This document shows, piece by piece, positions 50,524 to 62,541 of a stretch of 64,000 bases of DNA. Source of the stretch: Lutraria lutraria. Its lineage: Eukaryota > Mollusca > Bivalvia > Venerida > Mactridae. A model generated the notes under the pieces. That model saw nothing but the letters and a program-made list of their open reading frames with translations. It was not told the DNA's origin and searched no databases. The translations under genes and the position numbers were made by a program. Where the stretch lies: assembly GCA_964023205.1 (NCBI GenBank), contig OZ026845.1:10860001-10924000 (forward strand), written 5' to 3'. How positions within the stretch are numbered: the first letter of the stretch is position 1; every line of letters starts with the position of its first letter.

Positions 50524-51600
50524 ATTCCCAAACGGGTATACCCGTCACTTATATGCAGAGATTTGTTCAGATGAGTATGCTGGTTCACCATCATGTTGGT
50601 AAATATGCAGAGCTTTGTGAAGACGGGTATGCCCATCATGTTGGTAAATATGCAGAGCTTTGTGAAGACGGGTATGCCCATCATGTTGGTAAATATGCAG
50701 AGCTTTGTGAAGACGGGTATGCCCATCATGTTGGTAAATATGCAGAGCTTTGTGAAGACGGGTATGCCCATCATGTTGGTAAATATGCAGAGCTTTGTGA
50801 AGACGGGTATGCCCATCATGTTGGTAAATATGCAGAGCTTTGTGAAGACGGGTATGCCCATCATGTTGGTAAATATGCAGAGATTTGTGAAGACGGGTAT
50901 GCCCACCATGTTGGTAAATATGCAGAGCTTTGTGAAGACGGGTATTCCCACCATGTTGGTAAATATGCAGAGCTTTGTGGAGACGGGTATGCCCACCATG
51001 TTGGTAAATATGCAGAGCTTTGTGAAGACGGGTATGCCCACCATGTTGGTAAATATGCAGAGCTTTGTGAAGACGGGTATGCCCACAATGTTGGTAAATA
51101 TGCAGAGCTTTGTGAAGACGGGTATGCCCATCATGTTGGTAAATATGCAGAGCTTTGTGAAGACGGGTATGCCCATCATGTTGGTAAATATGCAGAGCTT
51201 TGTGAAGACGGGTATGCCCATCATGTTGGTAAATATGCAGAGCTTTGTGAAGACGGGTATGCCCATCATGTTGGTAAATATGCAGAGCTTTGTGAAGACG
51301 GGTATGCCCATCATGTTGGTAAATATGCAGAGATTTGTGAAGACGGGTATGCCCACCATGTTGGTAAATATGCAGAGCTTTGTGAAGACGGGTATGCCCA
51401 CCATGTTGGTAAATATGCAGAGCTTTGTGAAGACGGGTATGCCCATCATGTTGGTAAATATGCAGAGCTTTGTGAAGACGGGTATGCCCATCATGTTGGT
51501 AAATATGCAGAGCTTTGTGAAGACGGGTATGCCCATCATGTTGGTAAATATGCAGAGATTTGTGAAGACGGGTATATGCCCATCACGTTAGCAAATATGC
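50524..51600. repeat. 45-bp minisatellite, 22 near-identical units plus degenerate edge units
   Basis: Units of 45 bp (CATCATGTTGGTAAATATGC, AGAGCTTTGTGAAGACGGGT and ATGCC) run 50593-51582. Only a few variants occur: CATCATG/CACCATG, AGAGCTT/AGAGATT, and single changes near 50944, 50980 and 51087. One degenerate unit precedes and one follows. Because 45 is a multiple of three with no stop in two forward and some reverse frames, ORFs up to 380 codons appear with a 15-residue period. There is no signal peptide, splice context or recognised domain, so I treat it as noncoding. High identity points to recent expansion. Confidence 0.95.
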
Positions 51601-52680
51601 AGAATTGGACGAGACATATAACCGGATCTCATCAAAGCCTCCTGTAAAGGAATGACCTGTAATTAAGGTGATTAAATCATGGAACAGCTTCCAGGTGAAG
51701 ACCGGGGTCAAACAAGGGTGTCTGCTGTCACCATTCCTCTTCCTCTTAGCAACTGATTAGGTTATGAAAACAACCACTGCTCGAGAAAAAGAATGGAATC
51801 CAATGGTCAATGTGGTCACAATTGGATGACCTTGACTTTGCGGATGACCTGGTACTCCCATCACACCAACACCAACAGATGCAAGACAAAACCTCAGAGC
51901 TAGAAAACATTTCATCACAGGTAGGACTGATGGTGCGTACAGACACGACCAAGCTCCTCAATATCAAACACTATCAGTAACAGTTAGCCCATTTATATAT
52001 ACACATGTAGTCTGGTTCCCGATTTCGCTGATTACAAATCAAACGTAGTGGTAGGAGAAGGAACTCCAGACTAGCCCAATTACACTTGGAGGAAATAATC
52101 TGGGTGAAGTTGAATTGTTACCTTCACATATTTGGGTAGCATTGTGAATAAACAAGGTGGCACAGATGCGGATGTTAAAGCAAGGATCGGCAAGGCGAGA
52201 GTAGTCTTCCTCCAACTCAAGAACATCTGGAGTACCGAAGCAATAGCAACCCACACTTAGATCAGAATCTTCAACTCAAATGTAAAGTCAGTGCTGCTGT
52301 TTGGATTGGAAGCATGAAGGACAACAAAGGAAACCAGAAGAAAGGTAAAAACATTCATCAATAACTACCTCTGACGAATCCCCAGGATCCACTGGCCAGA
52401 AACCATCAGTAATTTGGACTTACGGCAACAAACCAAGCAAAGACCTATTGAAATGGAAATTAGGAAAAGACGATTGTGTTGGATTGGTCACATGCTCCGG
52501 AAAACAATATCCAGCATTACAAGACAGGCCCTAACTTGGAACCCATATGACAAGTGGAAGAGAGGAAGACCTTAGAATTCCTGGTGACGTGACCTCATTG
52601 CAGACTTATAGGAAATAGGTAACAGCTGGGGCAAAGTATATAGCCGATGGCCCGGGACTGGAGACATTGAGAGTTTGCGA
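51600..52680 (+). pseudogene. 5'-truncated, decayed LINE reverse transcriptase (RTE-like)
   Basis: The relic begins at the end of the 45-bp array (DLIKASCKGMTC). It continues with the fingers/palm motif TGVKQGCLLSPFLFLLATD, then LDDLDFADDLVLPSH holding the catalytic F-A-D-D. Next come FTYLGSIVNKQGGTDADVKA and RIGKARVVFLQLKNIW of the thumb region. The C-terminal part has [26 protein letters not shown] and [19 protein letters not shown]. Stops and frameshifts occur throughout, so it is dead. The 5' half with the endonuclease is absent. The C-terminal motif order resembles RTE/BovB-type LINEs, but clade assignment is tentative. The 3' end is cut by the next element at 52683. Confidence 0.85.
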
Positions 52681-52682
52681 TC

Positions 52683-53540
52683 AAACAAGAGCTGTCCGAA
52701 GACAGTGCGCTAGACTTTTATAAGTCTTCACAGTGTAATAAAATGCTTGGTAGGGGAGAAAAAGGCAAACCTTTGAAAGACAGCACAACTATTCGAATCA
52801 ATGCCAGAAATTAAAAAAATGTTGAATATCTTTGATGGTGTTCAAGATATTGTCCTTTATAACTAATTTTAACGAAAAATCTAATTGAAAAAGGGGCATA
52901 ACTCTAAAAATATCGATAACAGAAGTATGCTGCTTGTCCTACTGATGCACCTTGTCACCATAAGAAGTATTCAAAGTTTGAGTTGAATATCTTTGAAAGT
53001 CTTCAAGATATTGTACAATTTTACCTATTTTAACAAAAAATCTAAGTTAAAAAGGGGCATAACAAAGGCTGTTGACAGAGTTATGCTGCTTGTCCCACAG
53101 ATGTGCCTTGTCTCCATAACAAAGTATTCAAAGTTTGAATTAAATAGCTTTGATGGTTTTCAAAACAACCTACTTAATAATCAATTTTAACCAAAATTCT
53201 AAGTTTAAAAGGGGCATTACTCTGAAATACTGCTTACACTGTTATGCCCTCTTTCTTGAAACTGCACCATGCCACTATAAGCAAGTATTCCCAATTTCAC
53301 ATGAATATCTTTGAAAATGTTTAAGATAATTGACTTAATAAAAAGAATTTAACCAAAGTTTGTAAGTTAAAAGGGGGCATAACTCTGGAAATACTGTTTA
53401 CAGAGTTATGCACCTTTTCCCCATAAGAAAGTATTCCAACTATGAGTTGAATATCTGTGATAATTTCAAATTATTGTACTTTATCAAAAACTTTAATGCA
53501 GATGCTGGCGCCGGGGCGAGTAGTATAGCTCTAATTTTTC
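52683..53540. repeat. Dispersed element with about 160-bp tandem units (ACAAGAG head)
   Basis: It begins ACAAGAGCTGTCCGAAGACA, with the small hairpin CTGTC-CGAA-GACAG. Four units follow, anchored by AAGGGGCATAACTCT near 52891, 53052, 53209 and 53372. It ends ATGCTGGCGCCGGGGCGAGT with AGTATAGCTC. Units share a PyTTGTCxCCATAAGAAGTATTC core. I know this as a common bivalve repeat. Confidence 0.85.
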
Positions 53541-53588
53541 TTTGAAACAGTATCAACAGAAAGTCAAATTAATTCTCTTACTTATAAT

Positions 53589-53798
53589 TAAGGCCTGATG
53601 AAAAAATGTTTTTTTTGTTACCCAATTAACCGACCCTAATTTTCCTCTGCGACTCTATTATATGACTTTTTATTAGGCCTTAGGAACAGTAGATTAACTT
53701 TCTCAGTTTTTAACATGCATACTTTCAAGAGGCAAAAAAGTCCCCATCTATCTAACCTATAGCATATAACAAGAAACAAACCTATTTTTTACACCTTA
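53589..53798. mobile_element. MITE, TAAGGCCT family, copy 2
   Basis: It starts TAAGGCCTGATGAAAAAATG with TTTTTTTTGTTACC. It ends AACAAGAAACAAACCTATTT with TTTACACCTTA, the reverse complement of a diverged left end. A second, inner inverted copy (TTTTTATTAGGCCTTA) lies at 53667-53682. Related to the element at 45492. Confidence 0.6.
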
Positions 53799-54239
53799 CA
53801 CACTATACCAGGAACTTAACTGTTTAAAGGTTTTATTCGGAATCATTCTGTAAGCTTCTTTAAGATACATGTAACAAGTGAAAATCTTCTATTATTAAAG
53901 ACTACAGAAGCATTTGGTGGTTTGACCAATGATTTCACACTAGTTTATCTTGTTATGATATGTGAACTGCTGTATCATCCATGTTGTACATTCACACTGG
54001 TACCTGATCTGGTTCTTGAATCAGCACAAACCTGTGATTTCAAATCACCTGGCAAGTTCTCAATACGATGTCAGAGGCCCACATGAACTTCCAGCCAAGT
54101 TTACAAAGTTCAATTTCATTCTCAATGTATTATTGTTGAAAAGATATACAAAATGTGTTATAAAGTAGTTTCATGTTCAGATACATATCAATCATAAGTG
54201 TGAAGAACTGGTGCTAGACTCTCATCTGCCGTTAGCAAC
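53799..54239. other. Intergenic DNA, nothing recognised
   Basis: No gene or repeat beyond the possible 3' body of the adjacent SINE. Confidence 0.4.
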
Positions 54240-54365
54240 TGCCTATTTTCTCAAATAAAGATACATGGTTGGTAGCTGGGCTCGAACCCACTACCCTCTA
54301 TCAGTGAGAGGTAACAGTGATTTGAAGTCAGCAACCTTGACCACTCTACCATGCAGGCGGTAGGA
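54240..54365 (-). mobile_element. tRNA-derived SINE head, reverse strand
   Basis: On the reverse strand GGTAGAGTGGTCAAGG (A-box) and GTAGTGGGTTCGAGCCC (B-box) are well preserved, separated by about 50 bases. That spacing suggests descent from a tRNA with a long variable arm (Leu/Ser type). The anticodon stem does not pair well, so a working tRNA gene is unlikely. The body probably continues to lower coordinates. Confidence 0.65.
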
Positions 54366-54369
54366 AGTT

Positions 54370-57310
54370 TTTATAACTTCTGACACAGGACATCAACTTG
54401 GCTAGGGAGAATATAGAACAACATCATTTTACTTGGTCAGTAATTATGTATTTTGCTTGAAGTGTTATATCATCACACACTGGTTCAGATTCTATGAACA
54501 TTAATCTAACACCGACAATTTGATATATAGACAAGGAAATGACTTACACAATAAGACACAGCAACATGGACTCCACATACGTACCTTATAGCCAAGACAG
54601 CAACTCTCAAACTCAAATATCTATCACCCATGTGTTATTACAGGAACAGTGATTACTCAATCAATTCTTGTAAAGAGATTTTGCTTCTTGTTTTGAGTAA
54701 ATGACTGAAATATACCACTGGAATGATTTTTGAGTTCAAAAAGTGCTACTTTAGCTAAAATGTCCATAAACACAAACATTCAGACCTTTAATTAACATAA
54801 CAACATATTCTACAAAGCAAACAAATATTTTATTGCAGAAAGTAGGTTAAAGAATATCATTTTTAATGTACAACTGGTTTCAATTATAGGTAATAAGATT
54901 CATAAGATTGGTAGACAATGCTTAAAGTTAACAAGGAAAAGCCAAGTATGAGATTATCGCATTCAGATTAATTTGCCTTTTTTGCTGGCATTTTCTTATT
55001 AATGTGTAAATTCAATAACAATAATAATAAAAACCCTGCAAAAAATTATTTTACAAATACAACATACATAAATTATATAAATATACATGTACAGACAATT
55101 ATGTATGAATATATAAAACAAGGTCTAAACCGAAGTGCACAAATTATGATCACAATTATTTATACAGGAAGCCTTCAGTGTACACCACATATACCATCTT
55201 TATCTAACAAATTACAATCCTCAAAAATGGCATAATTATTGATACGAACACATGCAAATGGCATAATTATTTATACTAACACATGTAAAGGACATAATTA
55301 TTGATACTAACATACTAAATAAACTACAAAAAAAACATTGAAAGCCCTGGTATAATTATTACGCAATGAATGATTAGTAATGTTATGTATTTATAACAAT
55401 GTCACTTCATTCAACTTTCAATGATAATTTCTAACAGAAAATGAACATATTGCACAAAGGTTTTATTCTTTACCAAACAATACATACAGTAAATTATCAA
55501 ATTTTTACATTTGAATGGTTAGATAATGAATTATTATGTATTAAACTTATAGTGAATGTCATATGACCAGCTACATGTACTTGCATATTTTGCCTGGTTT
55601 TAATCTATACATGAACTGGTATTAAGCTTAACAAGTACATGTATAATTTACAATCAACATCATCAACTTATGATCTGAAAGTCATTTGGTTCCCTTTCTT
55701 GAATTCTTCATAAATACAATTTAAAAGGTGGACAGTTAGGCACAGACAACAAGCACTGAGGTTCTCAGGATCTTTAATATTATCAAAAATATGGTTTAAT
55801 TCAGCCATTCAAATTAATCAAAATGATTGTCAAGATCAACTGTATACATATAAATGTAACTATGACATAACAACATAGACTCACTGTATCAAGATTTACC
55901 ATGACTGACATCATAGTATCTACTTCGCAGAATTTAGCATCAAATTCCTTGTTTAGATAAAAAACAAACAACACGTAAGCGCAGACAAGATTCTTATGAG
56001 TGTAAAGAACATGCCTGTGAACACAACAAATGTAGAAACGACACACAGGCACATGTTCAAATAATGTCAAGAAAGATTCTGTTTAGATAGACAACATATG
56101 ACATATGGTGTAATTAGAAAGCATTTAACATTGGACCACATGGCCAGACCGGGTACCAGGGTCATATACATCATAAATTGTGTAAAATAATGGATATATA
56201 TGATAAGGTATGTATAATGATGTCAACAGTAAAATGTAATTGGTAGATATTGAACTCTCAATAATATACACAAACATGTGAAATAAAAAGACTGTGTGCT
56301 TCATACCTACCGGTATTCAAATCAATACTATTTTGTAAAATCTAGTGTACATTTTAATCTAACCAAGAATCAATTGAACCAATTTGGAAGTAGGTTTCCA
56401 GCAAAACACAAATACAGTCAAACCTGTGAACAAAGGCCATATAATGTGGTCTTTATTGACAGTTGGCCTTTTTTACGGGGTGATTTTCGTTCTAAATAAT
56501 TTATTACGGTTTTGATAAGAATGGTCTTTATTCATACATACTAAAAAATAAAGCCATTAATTGGAGGTGTACATGTGCATAGGAAACTACATGAAATACA
56601 AATGTGAAATATATCAAAGTATTGAAACATCGTAAATGTCTAACACAACGTTTCAGAGATGTGGACAAACCCAAACCACAGTATAAGAAATAGGAGCCAT
56701 CAGCTTAAACCATCATTAGTGTCTTACACTTAATTTGAAGCCAGGGTTTATACACATCATCATATATGTACTAAGATGACAGATATTTATCTGTAATTGA
56801 GACTAATTTTTGAGCTACATACAATGAATTTGATATATTGGTGACAGCCTAGAAATGACTTCCACTCAATGAAAGTTGTATGATACAAATACAAGACATA
56901 TTACAAGTTATACCTTTGTGTAGATCAATATTGGTCCAGAATATATACATGACTCATGTATTCTCCTGAGAGCTTGTGGTGATTAATTATAAGAAGGAAC
57001 ATGCAACAAGGATTTCCTTATATGGATAAGAAAATGCATCTAGAAACACTAAACAAGCATTACTTATGACTGAGTGACAAACAAGTAAAGATTTTTGCAT
57101 ATAAAATATTAGGTTGACACTAAACAAGTAGTACTATTACAGAAATATAAACTAGAAAAGGTTTTCATGCTAAATGATAGGTCAACATAAATGAGACACA
57201 AATACAATTGTCTATGAAGTGTACAATACAGGAGTAAAGTATGTTTGATCAACCTCTAGGACTATAAAATAAATCCCTTTGCAACAAGAGAGAAATTATC
57301 TGTCAGAACA
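54370..57310 (-). other. Region downstream of BTBD1/2, probably including its 3' UTR
   Basis: AT-rich sequence after the BTBD1/2 stop. Reverse-strand AATAAA candidates occur near 55464 and 54829, and the real cleavage site cannot be fixed. It contains one MITE fragment near 56.4 kb and otherwise nothing recognised. Confidence 0.4.
56413..56560. mobile_element. CAGTCAAAC-family MITE, copy 3, right end lost
   Basis: This is the best preserved left end: TACAGTCAAACCTGTGAACA followed by AAGGCCATATAATGTGGTCT and TTATTGACAG. The right part fades after GGTCTTTATTCATACATAC. It defines the family start used to recognise the other two copies. Confidence 0.7.
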
Positions 57311-57469
57311 TTATGTGTAGAAAATGACTTCTGGAACTTGTCCGTCTTCCACTGAGGTCCCGTTATTGTTTCCTGCGGCGTAATGGAACTGGAAGGTAAC
57401 TTTACCACCTGATACCGATTCATGCGTAACTTTTCTCAATCCCTTGGAGCCATAATATGAATCAGGTCC
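57311..57469 (-). CDS. BTBD2: BTBD1/2 coding exon 5 (PHR end, stop)
   Basis: A 159-nt exon after TTTTTACAG. It encodes [37 protein letters not shown] and [13 protein letters not shown], then TAA. The C-terminus is almost identical to what is known for BTBD2. Confidence 0.96.
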   Translation of the reverse strand, partial: GPDSYYGSKGLRKVTHESVSGGKVTFQFHYAAGNNNGTSVEDGQVPEVIFYT

Positions 57470-60400
57470 CTGTAAAAATCAACAATACAATTATACATAA
57501 AATACGACCCAGACAAGTTCAAGGTATTAGTATCCTAACACCCTAAATTATTATCTCAAAATGGGGCAGACATATTTGGTAAATGTTTATAATTTTAATG
57601 GATTTCCAACATAGAAAATGACATTCCTTTGCATTGCAGTCTATGAGAGTAACCCATTTTTTCAAATCAAAGATTGAAGTAAAAATGTTATCCATTACAA
57701 TAAAACTCATGGTAGAAAGATGCAAGTTAAAGTTTAACAAAAAATACTTACAAATCTGTATTTCAAATATTAATTGACCCATCTATAATCTGTACATACA
57801 TTTAGTAACCATAGTAACCTTTTCAATATTATGTCTACGAATTTTCAGACTGGTTTTCAAGTTTCCCTCAATGTACTGTACATCATTTCAATCAATTGTA
57901 ACTACTCAGGCATATCCGTAACTGAGAAATATGCCTCGTACATGAACGTGTGTAGGGCTACAAATTTTAGTTACACGGTTTCTGGTCTACTTTTTCGACA
58001 CTAGGTACTCATTTTCAAGAATCATTGTTTCCATAACCAAATATAAACACAAAATTAATCTGCTGTACAATTACATACCTTCAGAGTAGCACAAGCTGTG
58101 TAGCTAACATTGGGTAATATCTCAACTGGTTCTTTAAACATAACACGAAACGTGCAGTTAGATCCGTCACATTGAAAACTTGTATCATTAACACCAATCA
58201 CCTTCCCATTATCTGACTGTAGAATCTAAAATAGATAAAGACAAGACTTACATTTAAGAGTTTACATAAAGCAATTCAATCTGGTTTAGAAATACAAATC
58301 TGTGTGAACTGTATCATTATTTTGTACAAAAATATTCTACATATTCATTCAACTTCTCACATGTACTTAAGTCTGAAAATTACAGTACTTCTTGAATCAA
58401 TTGCAAAAAGATTGGCTAAAATAAAAAAAGAAAGTCATTATATTTAAGAATATTTGGCTAAGTCTACAAATGATGATTACCTTAAAATTAACTAAAAATA
58501 TGAACTCTGTTCACTTTGATTTTATATTGGTAGAATATTAATGAGGTGATTATAAAAGAAATATTTTATCATTATGACATCCCTTTAATGGTTATAAAAC
58601 AGGATTCAGAAAAATTCTTGAGGTTAAGAACATTTTTTTTTATTTAAGACACAAGGAGTAATGTTATATGAGATTTCAGTCTGACATAAAACACACCTCA
58701 GTCGAAAAATATGCAAAACATCACAAGCCATTTGCAATTTTAAAATAGTCTTTCTTTACAATGAATTTATTGACTTGATTAATAATGCACTTTATGTGAA
58801 ATTTACAGATACTGCACATAGAATCCTAAGTACACATAACATTTAAATAATGTTTTATCATGCAATGCGTGCACATATTCAATGAGAATTACTGCTAAAG
58901 GCTACTGCACGCATAAAATTTGGTAGCAACAATAACACTTTTTGTGCTATTTCTTTTCATTGCTATATACAAAACAGTATTTAATGAGACCCTGTTTACA
59001 TTGTATTGTGTTTTTTAAGGTGCATTATACATCGTTAAGACACAGACATGATGCACAAATAAGATTTCTAAACTTCCTGTTTGAACTTAAACTTCCTAAT
59101 ATCTTCTATTTTCCTGATGTTTGTTTGTCATCAACTTAACTTTATAGAGAAGTGTGTATTGTAAGTTAAAGAGTATAGACGGTTCATAATCTTATCCTTC
59201 AAAGTATGAATAATAATTTTTTGGTAAATTGAGTACTACCCAGCAGATAAAAATGAATTGTTTTCGTTGACTTAATTTCTTGATACCAGCGGTGTCTATA
59301 AAGCCAAATTAAAAATCCTGAAAATCATATGCGGCCAAACAAGAGACCTTCAACCATGTTGTTTCCATATTTCACTGTCTGTCTTAAAGAAAATCCTTCA
59401 GAGCAGATTAAATTGACCATAACTTCCATCATTTCTTGAGATATTTTCATCAAATAACTTATTTTGCTCAGAAAACACAGCTCTTTCAGGGCAGAACAAT
59501 CCAAAATTCTGTATATATCCGGAATAGTGCACTATTCTAATACTAAAAATAGCACAGTGTTTTCATAAATAACAAAAAGGCTTCACTACTGCATGCTTTA
59601 CAGCAGTTTTTACATCATACATTATGTGACTAAAAGAGAGTAAATATAAGCAAGTCTTGTCTAATGTAATGTCCGAAAACTTTAAAGATTATTCTTTTCA
59701 TTAGATTGAAAAGCTAAGATCATTCAGCACTAACTAACCATGTTTGAATTAAAACTATATTTGATACAGTTTATTAAATGTTCTTACCTGTATGTTTACA
59801 TTATATTCTGTTGGACCATGAATACTACCATACAAACCAAAACCAACAACAAATATACGACGGTTTACCATAAATCTGAAATATTTACAACATAACTCAA
59901 TATGATTTCCTATCTAGCAAGTTTTCTCATTAGCATGGAGACAGTTCAATTAATGGTTTTATCTCAGATGAGACTTATATTTTTATGTCATAATGAGATA
60001 AATTAATGAATGTTGTCTGAACTTGTCGCATCCTGTCACATCTGCTGATAATTCAAACTTACCTTGATACCAGGGCTTGACACTAACTTTTTGAAGAGGT
60101 AGTCGGCAGGACTACTTACATAGAAAATGAGGAAGTCCTTGCAAATTATAGGTAGTCCTCATTTTAATACATAAAATATGTGTTTGTCATTTCATTTCAA
60201 TGCCTATCGAGCATACTTTATTAGAATACAAGTATGAACATCGGATTTTCACAAATGTATTGAACGAAGTCATAAGGTTACATCACATCAGATCTAACAA
60301 AAGTTTGTAAGCTTTATAATTTGATTTACTTAAATTTATAAAATTCAGATCACCCAAATTACAGATAGCCCGAGGGGATATCCAGCTTGGAAACCTAGGT

Positions 60401-62520
60401 AGTCCTGAGGGAAAATAGGTAGCCTCGGGCTAACGGACCACTGTTAATGTCAAGCCGTGGATACCATAACATATTTGACTGTTTGTTAGGTTGATTTTAT
60501 CATTGAATTCTTACAGTGTCCAATCCCAAAAAAATGTAACTGAATAATTAGTTAGACTAGACTTAGGTCTGTCAACTCATAGACGACATGTCAACTGCGG
60601 ATGGTCAAAACTGACCTTTAGCTGATGCTCTTACAAAGTTCAAAATAATGTCGGCATTTACCTGATTCTATCACTTGTACCACTGTAGCCCCATCTACTT
60701 TCGATCTGACAGAATCTTGACACTACCTGTTCTTTACCAGTAAGACAACATCGTGGTACATCCTAAAAACAGGAAGTTTATAATTCTGATGCATTAATGA
60801 TACATTTTGATGCCAGCTGATTAATTGTAGTTCCTAACTGAATGGCTGTCATTTCTCAAATTAGAAGTAAAAAAAGATCCTTCTTTTTTTTTGATCACAT
60901 GATCGACCTGCCATAGATGCTTGGAACTTTTCCAAAATGACATATTATGGTCATGAAGGACTTACATATGTGGACCAGCATAACGCATGATTTGTAAATG
61001 CAAGATGCATATGATATATGATATAATCAGGGTTTTCCTGTAACAGACCAAATCTTGACTGAAGGAGGCTTTTAATGCTCATTTTCAATGTGGTAAATGA
61101 TCCATTTTGTTTCTAAGCAGTCAATGGCTGCCTCTTATTCAAATTATTGAAAACACTGTATATATTATACACTGTAAAATAAACGTTCACCTAGTTATAA
61201 ATAATAAATAACACAATGTATAATTAAATACACTGAAAGGATAGGCAATTCTAATCTAATACAAAGTGTACTGCAGGGCATATGTGCCTATAGATTGTAT
61301 ATGCTAATAAACTTATGAAACTTTTGAAAACTGAATTTAAATGTACAAACCTGAAAGTTTATTGACGGTTTTGGATTTACAGTGAAATAAAGGAACAGCT
61401 GTACTACTTCCCTATCTTCTAGTATACCACTCTGAGCTGGACCCACAGCAAACTCTTCAATGCTCATTAGTGGGAACCTGATTAAACGAAGAGCTCTACC
61501 GAGCGTTTGACGTTGATTTTCAGGTGTTGGCTGAATGTTTTGCCTTCTACATTCTGCTTCAGACCAACGAAATACAGCAGTACATAGTTTACTTTCTCTG
61601 ATACCTAATGTATCTCTTTCTAACACAACACACAATGTTTCATGATCTATATCAGTAAATCCTTCAGCGTTCAGAGCCTCGGAAGTACTCTTATCAATTG
61701 TCTCAAGACAAAGTGCAGCGAGTTGTGGTTCATCAAATAACCTGGCCTGAGTAAGAAGCATAAAAGCATTGTCACTACTGAGGTTTCTCTTCAGAAATTC
61801 AACACAAGCTTTTTCAAGGGCTGGGACAGCATATTTCTTTGCTGTATACAAAGTAGTCATAACTGTTTCTGGTCCAATGTTCACCTCATCTGTATACAAG
61901 AACTTCAGAAGAGCAAGAAAAGCGGCTGGTTCAACATCAGGTATATCAACAACATGATCTTTTGTTGCCATTTGTCCATTAAATTGTGCATCAAATACTG
62001 CAGATCCAACACAGAGAACAAACTTGTGCGCTGGTATAAGTTGAGTGTTTGGTGGTTTGCCAACACGAAACTGAATATCACTCATGATGTCTGTGTTTAT
62101 CAAATATGCAAGTCTCTCCTTAACAGCAGGCTTTGTTGCTTGCCAATTATATGGAGCATTAGCCTGTCCAACAAGGTTAGGTGAAGATGAAGGTGCACTT
62201 GTGACAGGAATAATTTGTGATGCAATGGGTGAAGAAGACAAAGGGCAGTCACACAATGATAAAGAACTTAAAGATGGTGAACTGGACTCAGCTCTTTCTG
62301 ATTCACTGTTTCTATCTCGTTCAGCAGGACTTAGATTACTGCAGGCATTCAGGTTAGCTTGAGATGAACTGTTCGCAATCATAGCAGAAACAGTGTTAGC
62401 TCCATTAGAACTGTTGTGGTTTCTTGTACCTGCTTGGTTAACTCTCCCATTACTTTCTCCATTGCGCTGATTTCTGGCAGCAGGAGGAGTGTCTTCTTTC
62501 ACAGACTTATCTTTATCCAT
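57311..62520 (-). CDS. BTBD2: BTB/POZ domain protein, BTBD1/BTBD2 orthologue, spliced, 5 coding exons
   Basis: Five exons with GT-AG introns join to 1665 nt, an open frame of 554 aa plus stop. A Ser/Asn-rich, probably disordered N-terminus of about 130 residues comes first. The BTB domain spans about 140-245 ([47 protein letters not shown]). A BACK domain follows at about 250-360 ([53 protein letters not shown]). The PHR domain occupies about 390-554 ([66 protein letters not shown]). This order and wording fit BTBD1/BTBD2, which act as cullin-3 adaptors and bind topoisomerase I in vertebrates. Invertebrates usually have one gene for the pair, so BTBD1 versus BTBD2 is only a label. The start ATG at 62520 follows a strong intron acceptor, so a 5' UTR exon lies further right, perhaps beyond the window. 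Confidence 0.95.
58079..58225 (-). CDS. BTBD2: BTBD1/2 coding exon 4 (PHR)
   Basis: A 147-nt exon, phase 0 at both ends, acceptor ATTTTAG, donor GTATGT. It encodes [35 protein letters not shown] and [13 protein letters not shown], the beta-rich middle of the PHR domain. Confidence 0.95.
59788..59875 (-). CDS. BTBD2: BTBD1/2 coding exon 3 (PHR)
   Basis: An 88-nt exon, acceptor TTTCAG, donor GTAAGA. It encodes [20 protein letters not shown] and PTEYNVNIQ. The first base completes the Arg codon of exon 2. Confidence 0.95.
60071..60459. mobile_element. hAT-like MITE in a BTBD1/2 intron
   Basis: The left end CAGGGCTTGACACTAAC (60071-60087) and the reverse complement of the right end, CACGGCTTGACATTAAC (60443-60459), are 17-bp inverted repeats with two mismatches. 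CAGGG termini are typical of hAT elements. The interior repeats GGTAGTCCT and GGTAGCCT motifs. Flanks share GATAC, but a clean 8-bp duplication is not visible. Confidence 0.75.
60662..60762 (-). CDS. BTBD2: BTBD1/2 coding exon 2 (start of PHR domain)
   Basis: A 101-nt exon, acceptor TTTTTAG, donor GTAAAT, phase 0 in and 2 out. It encodes [19 protein letters not shown] and [14 protein letters not shown]. The RCC and [13 protein letters not shown] stretches are hallmarks of this family. Confidence 0.95.
60763..61350 (-). other. BTBD1/2 intron between coding exons 1 and 2
   Basis: GTTTGT to TTTTTAG, AT-rich, nothing recognised. Confidence 0.75.
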
Positions 62521-62541
62521 GATATCATTTCCTTGGTAAAT
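61351..62541 (-). CDS. BTBD2: BTBD1/2 first coding exon (N-terminus, BTB, BACK)
   Basis: On the reverse strand the acceptor ATTTTTACAG precedes 21 nt of 5' UTR, then [20 protein letters not shown]. The exon encodes residues 1-390 and ends NPKPSINFQ at a GTTTGT donor, phase 0. The open frame extends 35 codons further upstream to an ATG at 62625, but that part crosses the acceptor and lacks family resemblance, so I place the start at 62520. Confidence 0.93.

Larger units (their letters stand above)
57470..60661 (-). other. BTBD1/2 introns between exons 2 and 5
   Basis: Three introns (57470-58078, 58226-59787 and 59876-60661), all GT-AG. The first two hold nothing recognised. The last contains a hAT-like MITE. 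Confidence 0.75.

Noticed and set aside
39425..51582. Regular repeats as CRISPR arrays
   Set aside because: Units are head-to-tail without unique spacers and the window is clearly eukaryotic.
50505..51647. 380-codon ORF with 15-residue repeats as a repeat-protein gene
   Set aside because: The 45-bp unit is a multiple of three and also leaves other forward and reverse frames open over the same span. There is no signal peptide, no splice context and no known domain.
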